Of a stretch of 64,000 bases of DNA, positions 27,735 through 36,906 are shown one piece after another. Made by a program: the position numbers and the translations under genes. Under the pieces are notes generated by a model, which saw only the letters and a list, made by a program, of their open reading frames with translations, did not search any database and was not told where the DNA came from. Within the stretch, counting starts at the first letter, position 1. Each line of letters begins with the position of its first letter. This DNA comes from Clostridium sp. 1001275B_160808_H3 (GTDB taxonomy: Bacteria > Bacillota > Clostridia > Clostridiales > Clostridiaceae), in assembly GCF_015550425.1 (NCBI RefSeq), contig NZ_JADNAT010000001.1, forward strand, positions 62,001-126,000, given 5' to 3'.

Positions 27735-29294
27735 TTAGTTTAATCCTTCAAAATAATCCTTTATAAGATCTTTTAAACTTTCTGGAAGATTACTATTATT
27801 TGCACCTTCTAATGCACTGTTAGTATAATCTCCTATTACCTTATCGTAATTTATTTTATTTCCATCTAAATTAAATCCATTTTCAGTTTCTATAGTTTGG
27901 GAATTTCCATCTTGATTTTTATTTCCAGTTAGATTTTCATCATTTCCAACGTCTCTTCCTGGAATATATATTTGCTCTCCCTCTTTATTTTCTAAATCAT
28001 TTTCTTTGCCTTCATCACTTCCTGTATTCCAACCTGTTCCACTTCCATTTCCACTTTCATTCCCGTTTCCACTTCCTGATCCACTACCTGATCCATTTCC
28101 TTCGCCTTCACCTTCGCCTTCGCCCTCTCCTTGACCTTCGCCTTCGCCTTCTCCTTCGCCTTCTTTATCTCCAGGCTTCTTTCCACTACTATTACTTTGT
28201 GAATTTTGAATAGCATCCTTTAGACTTTCTGCATCAAGCTTTCCATCTAGAACTGAGTTTGAAGCTTCACTTAAGGCTTCTGAAAGATTTTCATCACTTA
28301 CGCTATTAGAGGCATTTGCAAGAGCTTTTGATAAATTATTTAGCTCACTACTACTCATATTTCCCAGGGATTTTTTTAAGTTTCCTAAAGCCTTTTCTAA
28401 TTTTTCCTTATCCTTAGACAATATTGCATCTGCAAGCTCTTTACCTTCCTTCTTTTTCATAAGCTCATTAGTCAATTTATTTAAGTCTTTCTTTGCGCCT
28501 TCTTCTTTATCTTTATTAAACTCATCTAATAAATTCTTTTGAGTCTTTTCTATAGCAGATTTACTTTTATCATTCTTTGCTTCATTCTTTTTATCTTCTA
28601 GCTTCTTTTCCATTCTTTCTAAAGTTTTATTTACATCAAGCTTCTTTTCGCTTTCCTTTAACTCCTTCTTTGCATCTTCTAATATCTTTTTTATAGCCTC
28701 TTTTTCTTCTTCAGTTAATTCTTCTGATTTTTCAACTAACTTCTTTTCTTCTTCGATTTTTTTAATAAATTCCTGTTGATATTTATTAAATTCTCTAATT
28801 GAATTAGCTTCTTTTTTAGCTGAAGTATCTATAAATGAAGTCATAAAACACATTATTATTAATCCTAAAACTATAAGTATTTGCTTTTTATCTACAGTTA
28901 TTTTCAAATTATCTTTTATGCTAAAACTTTTAATAAATGATACAGTGTCCTTCTTTTGAGCAATTGAAATATTATCTTCTTCATTTATTAATTCTAAAGA
29001 AGTAGTAACTCTTTCATTTAATCCTTTTGAATCAACTATTAAAGCAACACTTTTTTTATCAGGTGATTTTATAAATCCATATATTATTATTGAAATTAAT
29101 CCTAAAGCTAAAACACTAAGAGAAACTTCTTCTACATATGGAAATGTTATAAATAAAGATACTAATAATAAGCATAAGATTGAGCATAGTAGGTATTTTA
29201 AACCTACTATGCTCAAGTTTATTATGAAGTTCGCCCTAATTCTTTTTGATGCCTTTTTTATAAAGGTTAATATTTCATTATTTAAAGAATTCAT
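27735..29294 (-). CDS. Membrane-anchored coiled-coil protein with Gly/Glu repeat (unknown function)
   Basis: 519 residues. Two membrane segments near residues 24-80 and one near 135-152 are followed by a long Lys/Glu-rich coiled coil (about 160-330), a region of short Ser/Asn-rich repeats, and a hydrophilic stretch of alternating Gly-Glu then Gly-Ser/Asn (about 373-425). The tail ends in a short helix. The pattern resembles DUF4175-type proteins found beside MoxR/BatA genes in other bacteria, but I see no diagnostic motif. The hexanucleotide DNA behind the Gly-Glu run also gives an open shadow frame. It lies between the ABC permease (4 bases after it) and MoxR. Confidence 0.8.
   Translation of the reverse strand: MNSLNNEILTFIKKASKRIRANFIINLSIVGLKYLLCSILCLLLVSLFITFPYVEEVSLSVLALGLISIIIYGFIKSPDKKSVALIVDSKGLNERVTTSLELINEEDNISIAQKKDTVSFIKSFSIKDNLKITVDKKQILIVLGLIIMCFMTSFIDTSAKKEANSIREFNKYQQEFIKKIEEEKKLVEKSEELTEEEKEAIKKILEDAKKELKESEKKLDVNKTLERMEKKLEDKKNEAKNDKSKSAIEKTQKNLLDEFNKDKEEGAKKDLNKLTNELMKKKEGKELADAILSKDKEKLEKALGNLKKSLGNMSSSELNNLSKALANASNSVSDENLSEALSEASNSVLDGKLDAESLKDAIQNSQSNSSGKKPGDKEGEGEGEGEGQGEGEGEGEGEGNGSGSGSGSGNGNESGNGSGTGWNTGSDEGKENDLENKEGEQIYIPGRDVGNDENLTGNKNQDGNSQTIETENGFNLDGNKINYDKVIGDYTNSALEGANNSNLPESLKDLIKDYFEGLN
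28098..28163. repeat. Hexanucleotide repeat (GAAGGC-type) encoding Gly-Glu
   Basis: Imperfect tandem CCTTCG/CCTTCT hexamers on the plus strand, about eleven units, unusually GC-rich for this region. Gain or loss of a unit would keep the reading frame. Confidence 0.8.
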
Positions 29295-29298
29295 AGCT

Positions 29299-30192
29299 TT
29301 ACTCCTTTACTTTTTTCTTTGTCTTAATCTTTACCTTCTTATTTCTTTTTCTATTTAGTGGATTTAATCTTCTAGCTGCAAATCCTATAAATATGCAACT
29401 TAATACTATTTGAATTCCTACAGAAATATATTCAGTGTACTTAGACATTCCAATTTGTCCTATGAAATAAAAAGAATTTCCTCCAAATCCTACTTGATTA
29501 GATAACATTACAAAAAATCCAGTAGCTGGGCTTAAATATGCAATTGGTGATATAGATGGAGGTGTTGTTACTCCACTATATATTCCTCTTGATGCATTAA
29601 TCAACAAGATAATATATGCTATAACTACAGTTCCAACAAAAATGAATAATACTAATGCATAACATAAAGCTGTTGCTGCTTTAGATGTCTTTGAATAGGT
29701 TGAAATAAACACTCCAATAGAACCAACAAATATTGTATTAATAATAAAGGAGCCAATTAAAACCAATATATTACTTAATTTTATCCCTCCGACTAACCCA
29801 CATATCGCATATAATGGTATTGTACAAATTATAAGCATTATTACCTTTAATGAAGATGCTGAAAGCTTTCCTAATATAATTTGAAGTGGTTTTAATCTTG
29901 TTGATAATAATATATCTAATGTTTGCTTTTCTCTTTCTGAACATATTGAAGTTGCTGTTAATGATGGCACAATAAACATCAATAGTATTGCCTGAATTAC
30001 TGCCATAATAATATAAAGAGAAACTGCATTTTGTGGATTTATTCCTGAAGCATAAACTTCACTACTATAGCTATTATAAAAAATCAATGTCCCTACAGAT
30101 AATACAGCTATATATATTAATAACATTAGTGAAAATCTAGCTGTTCTAACAGATAGCTTGCTTTCATTTCTTAAAACTGGATTTAATCTCAT
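29299..30192 (-). CDS. ABC-2 type transporter permease
   Basis: 297 residues with six membrane segments. The segment SEREKQTLDILLSTRLKPLQIILGKLSAS (about 85-113) is the coupling-helix motif of NatB/ABC-2 permeases. C-terminus is a basic Lys/Arg-rich cytosolic tail. Start has GGGGG about 8 bases upstream. It lies 15 bases after the matching ATPase gene and 4 bases before the coiled-coil membrane gene, so it is an integral part of the operon. Confidence 0.9.
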   Translation of the reverse strand: MRLNPVLRNESKLSVRTARFSLMLLIYIAVLSVGTLIFYNSYSSEVYASGINPQNAVSLYIIMAVIQAILLMFIVPSLTATSICSEREKQTLDILLSTRLKPLQIILGKLSASSLKVIMLIICTIPLYAICGLVGGIKLSNILVLIGSFIINTIFVGSIGVFISTYSKTSKAATALCYALVLFIFVGTVVIAYIILLINASRGIYSGVTTPPSISPIAYLSPATGFFVMLSNQVGFGGNSFYFIGQIGMSKYTEYISVGIQIVLSCIFIGFAARRLNPLNRKRNKKVKIKTKKKVKE

Positions 30193-30207
30193 CTTTTCAT
30201 CCCCCTT

Positions 30208-31131
30208 CTAATTATCTTCCTCTGTTATTTGTATAAATACATCTTCTAAATTTCCTACAGCTTTAGCAAATCCGATTACAGATACCTCTTGTGTAACTAA
30301 AGCTTTTAATATTTCCTTAGCTTCCTTATCGCCTCCTGCGACATTTGCTGTAATTTTATTCCCGTCTAATGAAATTTCCTTAACATCTGGTATTTCTTTT
30401 AGAACCTTTATTGCTTTTTCAGGATCTTCAATTACAGTTATATTAATAGGCGCACTACCTGATGCTCGAAGCATAACATCCTCAACAGTTCCTTCACATA
30501 CAATAGCTCCATTTTTAATTATTCCAATTCTAGTACATATTTCACCAAGTTCAGAAAGTATATGAGAGGATACTATAATTGTCTTTCCCATTTCTTTAAG
30601 ATTTTTTAATATCCCCTTCATTTCAAATCTTGCTCTTGGATCCATACCTGAAGCTGGCTCATCTAATATTAATAACTCTGGATTATGAACTAAGCACCTT
30701 GCTAAACATAACCTTTGCTTCATTCCCCTTGATAACCCATCTACATTTGCATCCCACTTATCTTGTAAGTTAACTAATTCTAACAAGTCCATAGATAATT
30801 TCCTTGCTTCTTCTCCAACAATTCCATAAATAGAAGCATAAAACTCTAGGTATTCTATTGCTCTTAAATTATCATAAACCCCAAAGAAATCTGGCATATA
30901 TCCTATTTTATCTTTTAATGCTTTATTATTTTTTATTGCATCTATTCCATCTACATAAACTTCACCACTATCTGGGGAAAGTAAGCCTGATACAATTTTC
31001 ATTGTAGTACTTTTCCCAGCTCCATTTGGACCTATAAATCCAAATATCTCGCCTTTCTCAATTTCTAAGTTTAATCCATTCAATGCCTTAAACTTACCAT
31101 AAGATTTTTCAAGATTTTTTATAACTAGCAT
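30208..31131 (-). CDS. ABC transporter ATP-binding protein
   Basis: 307 residues. Walker A GPNGAGKST (about 34-42), signature LSRGMKQRLCLARCL (about 133-147), Walker B LLILDEPASGMDPRAR (about 153-168) and the H-loop SSHIL (about 188) are all intact. A C-terminal 80-residue extension is typical of NatA/CcmA-like exporters. The ATG overlaps the stop of the upstream 798-residue gene by one base (TAATG). Confidence 0.95.
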   Translation of the reverse strand: MLVIKNLEKSYGKFKALNGLNLEIEKGEIFGFIGPNGAGKSTTMKIVSGLLSPDSGEVYVDGIDAIKNNKALKDKIGYMPDFFGVYDNLRAIEYLEFYASIYGIVGEEARKLSMDLLELVNLQDKWDANVDGLSRGMKQRLCLARCLVHNPELLILDEPASGMDPRARFEMKGILKNLKEMGKTIIVSSHILSELGEICTRIGIIKNGAIVCEGTVEDVMLRASGSAPINITVIEDPEKAIKVLKEIPDVKEISLDGNKITANVAGGDKEAKEILKALVTQEVSVIGFAKAVGNLEDVFIQITEEDN

Positions 31132-33527
31132 TATCTTTCCCTCCCCTTAACAGTAATTCTTGGAATCATTGACTGGCCTTTTGAATCATCAACTATAAAC
31201 TTAATTTTTACTGTGTTATCTTTTATATAGTTATCTAAGTCTTTAATCTTTTCGTAACCTTGAGACATTTTGATTTCATCGTAGCTTTCAGTCTTATAAT
31301 TATAAATATATTTTTCTGAGTTATCTGGTATATTGTTTCCATATCTATCTACACCTTGTTTTACGATTAAATCTAATACTTCAAAGTTTTTATCTATTTC
31401 ATAACTAAATTTAACTTCCCCTTGACCATAAATATATCCACCATATTCATCTATGTGTACATTAGCTGCAGATGACTCTATCACACCTTCAAAGTATCCA
31501 TCAGGAAAATTATAATTTCCATCCTTATCTTTGAAATCTAATACTGCATCTTGAATTATTACAGTAGTGTCAAATTTAGAAACTGATTTCTTTCCAAAGT
31601 CTACATCATATTCTACTGGCATATCAGTTATTGCAACTAATTTAATATCTTTATTAATTGATATCTCACTAGAAACTGTTGAAATAATAGCTGAAGTTCT
31701 AAGTATTCCATTAAACTCTTCTGTTTTTATATTCTTATTTTTATCATACTTTGCATTATAATACTTTTGATTTAATGTATCTCCATACGCTTCTAGTCCC
31801 CCTGAACTAGCAATCACTAATTTAGAAATTTCCTTTTCTTGCCCCTTTTCAAGTGAGCCCATATCCCAAATATTTCTTCCAGCTACCAATAACAATTTTT
31901 TTATATCGTAATCTAAATTATTTTTTACTTTACCATTTAAATTTCCATCATCTAAATTAAATGAAGAGTCAATAGTTGTAATTACTTGTTCCTTACCAAT
32001 AACTTCAAATGATTTCATATCTAATGCATTACTATCTTTAAAAGTAAAATAGGAGTTATTCCCACTATAAGTAGTTTTTACTCTAAGCATATCAGCTACA
32101 TCTTGTTCTTGATTACCATAAAAATAATTGTCTTGAGTAGAATAATTCATAGTTAAATCTTCTGGTTTTTTTATAATTACATCATCTTTATATTTTGTTC
32201 CTATTCCTAAATATCCCTTTGCTATTCCCTTACCATCTTTATCTAATGAAATAATATTATTTTGATTTAATATAATATCATTTACTCTTGTTAAGCTTCC
32301 CATAAAATAAATAACTAAAGTAAATACTATTGATATAACTGGAACTGCTATCCAAGTTAAATCTCTCTTATTAATCTTCTTTAATATAATATAAAGTAAT
32401 ACTCCAACTACTAATGCATATAATCCAAGTACAACTGCTAAAGACTTAACCCCTACAATTTCATTTATAGGAATATTTCTAGTTAGCTCATGCATTCTAT
32501 AATATCCTGGCATATATTTACCGTTCATTCCATTATTAAATAGGCTTGAATATGAATCTGATAATATAGTACTTAAAAACTTTCCAGCATCCTTTGATGA
32601 TATTAATGGCTCTAATCCTAAATCAAAAGTTGATACTAATATTTCTCCCTTACCTCTTTCTAGAGAATAGACTAATGGAATTTCCTCAGTTCCTTGCTTA
32701 ATCTTAGCATCTTTAATTTCTAAATTAGAAAATATAAGTTTTAAATTATCATCTACTAATTTTATAGCTTTCTCTGAATTCCCATTAGATTTTATATTTA
32801 AAAAGTCTTTATCTATACTACTAATAGTTTTACTTTCATTAGCTCCAGCACCAATTATTAATGTTCCGCCTTTATTTATCCAAGAGTTCAAAGATTGATA
32901 CTGCTCTTTTTTCAAATTAGACATATTGTAATTATTAATAAGTATTACATCTAATCCCTCTATATTTAAGTTACTTTCACCTATAATATCTTTGTCTAAT
33001 TGAACCCTTTCAATTACACCTTTAATCTCTTTAGATTCAAGAGAAATTGATCCTATATAATTTAAAGATGACGCATCATCAGTTAATATACCTATAAATA
33101 AATTAGAATCATTTACTCTACCATTTGATATTAAACTCTTTTTTTCAAATAATACTTTCCCATTTTCAATAAGGTTAACAGTTATTTTACTTGATCCTTC
33201 TAAAAGCTTAATTGGGATAACTACTTTAGTAGTTTCTCCTTTAGCTATTGAAACCTCTTTACTATAAGCATCATAAGTTGATGAATAAGAACCAGTTGTT
33301 CTAATTTCTACCTCACCATTGAAATCCTTTTCCAAACTAGTAAATTCTACTGTCACAGGTATATATTTTAAAGCCCTAAACTTTCCTTCAATACCTGATG
33401 TAATTTTCAATTCATATGGATCTGTTTTTGTATCTTCAGCCTTTGTTATTAAACTTATACTAGGTAACGCAATAATCATTAAAACTAAACTAATAATTAC
33501 TGCAACCTTTCTAAAAAGCGACTTCAT
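31131..33527 (-). CDS. Secreted/membrane-anchored protein of unknown function, first gene of the MoxR-VWA-ABC operon
   Basis: 798 residues. A signal peptide (about 1-28, ending A-E-D) leads to a beta-rich extracytoplasmic domain, a GATase1-like fold near 150-240 (DVILINNYN, NKGGTLIIGAG), two membrane segments near 362-384 and 393-412, and a second large extracytoplasmic beta-rich domain to the end. No enzyme motif was found. Architecture recalls the 'DUF4350/CARDB-like' surface proteins seen beside ABC-2 exporters and MoxR. A GGGGGG ribosome site lies 8 bases before the ATG. As lead gene it may be the surface partner of the complex. Confidence 0.75.
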   Translation of the reverse strand: MKSLFRKVAVIISLVLMIIALPSISLITKAEDTKTDPYELKITSGIEGKFRALKYIPVTVEFTSLEKDFNGEVEIRTTGSYSSTYDAYSKEVSIAKGETTKVVIPIKLLEGSSKITVNLIENGKVLFEKKSLISNGRVNDSNLFIGILTDDASSLNYIGSISLESKEIKGVIERVQLDKDIIGESNLNIEGLDVILINNYNMSNLKKEQYQSLNSWINKGGTLIIGAGANESKTISSIDKDFLNIKSNGNSEKAIKLVDDNLKLIFSNLEIKDAKIKQGTEEIPLVYSLERGKGEILVSTFDLGLEPLISSKDAGKFLSTILSDSYSSLFNNGMNGKYMPGYYRMHELTRNIPINEIVGVKSLAVVLGLYALVVGVLLYIILKKINKRDLTWIAVPVISIVFTLVIYFMGSLTRVNDIILNQNNIISLDKDGKGIAKGYLGIGTKYKDDVIIKKPEDLTMNYSTQDNYFYGNQEQDVADMLRVKTTYSGNNSYFTFKDSNALDMKSFEVIGKEQVITTIDSSFNLDDGNLNGKVKNNLDYDIKKLLLVAGRNIWDMGSLEKGQEKEISKLVIASSGGLEAYGDTLNQKYYNAKYDKNKNIKTEEFNGILRTSAIISTVSSEISINKDIKLVAITDMPVEYDVDFGKKSVSKFDTTVIIQDAVLDFKDKDGNYNFPDGYFEGVIESSAANVHIDEYGGYIYGQGEVKFSYEIDKNFEVLDLIVKQGVDRYGNNIPDNSEKYIYNYKTESYDEIKMSQGYEKIKDLDNYIKDNTVKIKFIVDDSKGQSMIPRITVKGRER

Positions 33528-33792
33528 TATTCTTCCCCCTAAGTTACATATTTTTAATCATATATTTTAATTGTATCCTAATTACTATAATTTTCCCTTA
33601 ACAAATTCTTAAAAATTTCTTATTTTTAACAAATTTAGCAATAATATAACTATAATATAGACTTATTATTTAAGATTTCAAAAATAACTAATATCTAACG
33701 ACTTATACTATATATAATTTTTACAACACACTTCTTTACTTGAGATTATATTCAATAAAATACTTGATAAAAGTTTTATATTTTATTTTTAA
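33528..33792. other. Upstream region of the MoxR-VWA-ABC operon
   Basis: AT-rich stretch that should hold the operon promoter on the minus strand. Several partial -35-like TTGTTA and -10-like TATAGT boxes occur but no pair has consensus spacing, so I do not call a promoter. No gene seen. Confidence 0.4.
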
Positions 33793-33837
33793 AAGATAAA
33801 AATCCATATTTTAAATTAAAACAACTCAAAATATGGA
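33793..33837 (-). terminator. Terminator after cfa
   Basis: Perfect 10-bp stem TCCATATTTT / AAAATATGGA (33803-33812 with 33828-33837), about 95 bases past the cfa stop, T-rich on either side, so possibly bidirectional. Confidence 0.65.
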
Positions 33838-33932
33838 TAATTTTCTTTTTCATCTATAATATTTATTTTTAGTTATTATTCTTTAAATGTATATTAATAA
33901 TAATAATTTTATTAACATAATTTATTGTATCA

Positions 33933-35132
33933 TTATCTATACATATACTCTCTAGTCATTGGTAAATTATTATTTATATCTTTTACAAAAACTATTTGAT
34001 GTAGATCAATAACTCCATTGTTAAAAGATGCTGCACAGCAATATAAATACATTCTCCACATTCTTATAAATCTTTCATCAAATACTCTGCCATTACTATC
34101 ATGCATTTTTCTAACCTTATCTATATTTTTATCAAAATTTTCTGCCCAATGTAATAATGTATTTTTATAATGTAATCTTAGACTTTCAACATCTATTGTA
34201 TAAAATTTATACTCTGCTGATAATGATATTATTTCCCTAAGTGTTGGTATTACCCCACCTGGGAATATGTATTTCTTTATCCATGCATCTCCTTGTGATT
34301 CTTTTAAACCACTTATATAATGAAGCACAAAAACTCCACCTTTATTCAATACAGAATTTACATTTTCAAAAAATAAATTATAATTTTCACGTCCTACATG
34401 CTCAAGCATTCCAACACTAACAATTCTATCAAAGTTTAATTTTGATTTCTTTAGATCTCTATAATCCATTATTTTTACATCTAAATAATTTTCTAATCCT
34501 TCTTCTTTTATTCTCTTTTTAAACTCATCATGTTGTTCCTTACTTAAAGTTATTCCAAGACCTTTAACCTTATATAATTTAGCAGCTTCTATAAGAAGTC
34601 CACCCCATCCACATCCTATATCTAATAAAGTCAATCCTTCTTTTAGATTTAATTTTTTTAATAGATGATGAATCTTATTCATTTGAGCATCATATAAAGT
34701 ATCTGTTGGATTTTTAAAATATCCGCAAGAATAGCTCATGGTATCATCTAGCCATAATTTATAGAAATCATTTCCTATATCATAATGATATGATATTTCT
34801 TCTTTTTGATGTTTTTCAGATGTTGAACTTTTAAATATCTTTGGTAAGCCTTTAAAATCAGTCGAAAACTTATCTATACACTTTAACAACTCATCAAATA
34901 CAGTAAATAAATCTCCATCTATTTCTATATTTTCATCCATATAAGCTTCCCCAAAAGCTAATGAAGTACTAGTTAATAATGCTTTCTTTGGTATTGGCTT
35001 TTTTAAATGTAGCTTAAATAAAGGCTCCTCTTTTCCAACTTTAATAACCTCATCATCCCAAAACTTTACTTCAAATGATAAGTCTTCAAAATTCTTTAAA
35101 AATGTTTTAAAGAATATTTTTTCCATATCCAT
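33933..35132 (-). CDS. cfa: Cyclopropane-fatty-acyl-phospholipid synthase
   Basis: 399-residue SAM-dependent methyltransferase that adds a methylene bridge to unsaturated phospholipid chains at the membrane. The N-terminal lipid-binding region is followed by SYHYDIGNDFYKLWLDDTMSYSCGYF (about 113-140), the SAM loop LLDIGCGWGGLLIEAA (about 170-185), SVGMLEHVGRENY (about 240) and GGVIPTLREI in the final third, all typical of the CFA family. GGAGGAG lies 6 bases before the ATG. It is monocistronic. Confidence 0.93.
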   Translation of the reverse strand: MDMEKIFFKTFLKNFEDLSFEVKFWDDEVIKVGKEEPLFKLHLKKPIPKKALLTSTSLAFGEAYMDENIEIDGDLFTVFDELLKCIDKFSTDFKGLPKIFKSSTSEKHQKEEISYHYDIGNDFYKLWLDDTMSYSCGYFKNPTDTLYDAQMNKIHHLLKKLNLKEGLTLLDIGCGWGGLLIEAAKLYKVKGLGITLSKEQHDEFKKRIKEEGLENYLDVKIMDYRDLKKSKLNFDRIVSVGMLEHVGRENYNLFFENVNSVLNKGGVFVLHYISGLKESQGDAWIKKYIFPGGVIPTLREIISLSAEYKFYTIDVESLRLHYKNTLLHWAENFDKNIDKVRKMHDSNGRVFDERFIRMWRMYLYCCAASFNNGVIDLHQIVFVKDINNNLPMTREYMYR

Positions 35133-35415
35133 AAATCTCCTCCTAAATACATTAATCTTGTGAACTTGTTAACTCTTAATGTAGCAAAATATTATTTCAT
35201 GAGTTTATATATCACCATAAATAAGATCAACTAATAACGTCTTAAATTTAGAAATAAATTTACTTTTGCTTTCACAAATTAAATCACTTTAACTAAACTA
35301 ATCTAGTTGAGATTATAGACAATACAAAGGAAAAATATACTTATAAGCTTTCACATTAGCCTTTAAAAGTTATCCTATCGTACTTTTAAAATCTTTAATC
35401 TTATAATTTTCTAAC
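35133..35415. other. Upstream region of cfa
   Basis: AT-rich, no supported frame; should carry the cfa promoter. Confidence 0.4.
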
Positions 35416-35554
35416 AAAAAAACAAGGCTCTGTTACGCAACTAAAAATGTAAATTTATAATGTAAATTTAAGTATTTCAGTATGAAATATCACTTTAAAT
35501 TTTACATTCTACATTTTTCTTAAATAGCTTTCTGCGATAGATCCTTGTTTTTTT
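35416..35554. repeat. 139-base imperfect palindrome (MITE-like or giant terminator)
   Basis: Outer 12-bp arms AAAAAAACAAGG / CCTTGTTTTTTT are perfect (35416-35427 with 35543-35554). Inner arms pair over most of their length, including AAAAATGTA / TACATTTTT and AATGTAAA / TTTACATT. The A/T ends give a U run on the minus strand, so it can end transcription of the zinc-ribbon gene that stops at 35569. Its length and complex stem are more than a terminator needs. Confidence 0.65.
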
Positions 35555-35568
35555 ATTTTATTATATTA

Positions 35569-35787
35569 TTATTTACTATATCTTTTTTCCAACTTGTTTA
35601 TATCTTCTTTATTATCTACCCATTCTTCCATGTATCCACAATTGCAACATAAATATCTTGAAATATTTACAGTACCATTTAGAAACCCTGCTGGAATATT
35701 ATTCCCCGTTCCATATATACCAGTTTCACCAGGTATTCTTAAGATTTTCTCACCGTTACATTTAGGACATATCTTTTTATTTTTCAT
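35569..35787 (-). CDS. Small zinc-ribbon protein
   Basis: 72 residues with two Cys pairs, CPKC (8-11) and CCNCG (about 46-50), forming a likely zinc ribbon. Between them is a Gly-rich loop G-I-Y-G-T-G-N-N-I-P-A-G. A charged helix forms the C-terminus. Small proteins of this kind are common in Firmicutes and mostly uncharacterised. AAAAGGAG lies about 10 bases before the ATG. Confidence 0.75.
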   Translation of the reverse strand: MKNKKICPKCNGEKILRIPGETGIYGTGNNIPAGFLNGTVNISRYLCCNCGYMEEWVDNKEDINKLEKRYSK

Positions 35788-35945
35788 AGCTTAAGACTCC
35801 TTTTAAATTTATTTATATAATTATTCTTTTAATAAACAAACATAAAAACCATTTATAATAGCTGATAAAATAAATCTATTTCTAATTAAACTTTTTTCTA
35901 TAAAACTCATATAAAATTTCTAGATATTATTTAATATTAATTTAG

Positions 35946-36653
35946 TTAATTACTAATATTAAATAACTCATACATATCATTTTTTCTGTCTTCACCAAAA
36001 TCTATTGTATAAATATCAAGATATGTCTTGTCTATATTTCTAATAATGTCCTTTTGTGAAAGAATATTATTAACTTCGATCAATTTCTTTAAATCATAAT
36101 TGTCTCCAAATACTCCGTTTGTAATATTAACTTTATATTCATCGTTAAAATTAATGTAATAATACCAACTTGGATATTTTCTATTTCTCCACTTTATACC
36201 TATATCCCCTTCTTTTATATCAGAATAACTATATTCCTTTTCCAGAGGCTTTATAATATTATGTTTTATAATTTTATTTTCATAAAAGATCGTATATTTA
36301 TTTAAGCTATAGATAAAAACTAATATTAAAGAAAGTAAAATAGAATAGAAGATTATAGAACCTCTTTTATTTCTTTTCCTATAAATTATATCTCTTGTCA
36401 TCCTTTTTATTTTAATTCTAAAGTAAATCATTGCTAATATTATTACTGGAATTAATAAACATACAATATTATCAAATATCTTCGTTGTTATTAATAAGTA
36501 GTTATAATTAAATGCTTTAATAAAACTATCAATTAAATAAGATACTCCAATAAAATGTAAAACAAATATTATTACTATTAAAATAAAAATCCCTAATCTC
36601 TTAAAAAATTCTCCTATTGATTGTGCTTCAAAAAGCCAATTGTATTGATACAT
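35946..36653 (-). CDS. Membrane protein of unknown function
   Basis: 235 residues with three hydrophobic segments (about 18-42, 58-80 and 98-117) and then a soluble domain of 118 residues that would lie outside if the basic loop (81-97, Arg/Lys rich) is cytosolic. The domain is rich in Tyr, Asn and charged residues and has no motif I recognise. AGGAG lies 7 bases before the ATG. Single gene, no operon partner evident. Confidence 0.7.
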   Translation of the reverse strand: MYQYNWLFEAQSIGEFFKRLGIFILIVIIFVLHFIGVSYLIDSFIKAFNYNYLLITTKIFDNIVCLLIPVIILAMIYFRIKIKRMTRDIIYRKRNKRGSIIFYSILLSLILVFIYSLNKYTIFYENKIIKHNIIKPLEKEYSYSDIKEGDIGIKWRNRKYPSWYYYINFNDEYKVNITNGVFGDNYDLKKLIEVNNILSQKDIIRNIDKTYLDIYTIDFGEDRKNDMYELFNISN

Positions 36654-36794
36654 AAATAACTCCTATTTTAAATAAGTTTATTTTATTTTCCTTCAGTATA
36701 TGCTTATTTTAAAGTAATATTTATTCATTGTAAATGATTTAAATAAATTCAATTATTTGGAATGAATCTTAAAGTTTCTATATTTATTTTTTAT

Positions 36795-36825
36795 AATTAA
36801 AATAACCACCCTAAAAAGGTGGTTA
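36795..36825 (-). terminator. Terminator after the DUF2935 gene
   Basis: Perfect 8-bp stem TAACCACC / GGTGGTTA (36803-36810 with 36818-36825), then T-rich on the minus strand. Confidence 0.7.
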
Positions 36826-36906
36826 CTAAACTATATTCTTTATAAGATTTTCTTGTTAGCTCTTCTTATGTATATTATTATTTTCCTTCATTAAAATATT
36901 ATTTAT

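Noticed and set aside
27992-28216. 74-codon frame in the +1 register of the Gly-Glu coding repeat
   Set aside because: The frame is open only because of the hexanucleotide repeat; no ribosome site, and it is rich in Lys-Ala repeats from frame-shifted Gly-Glu codons.
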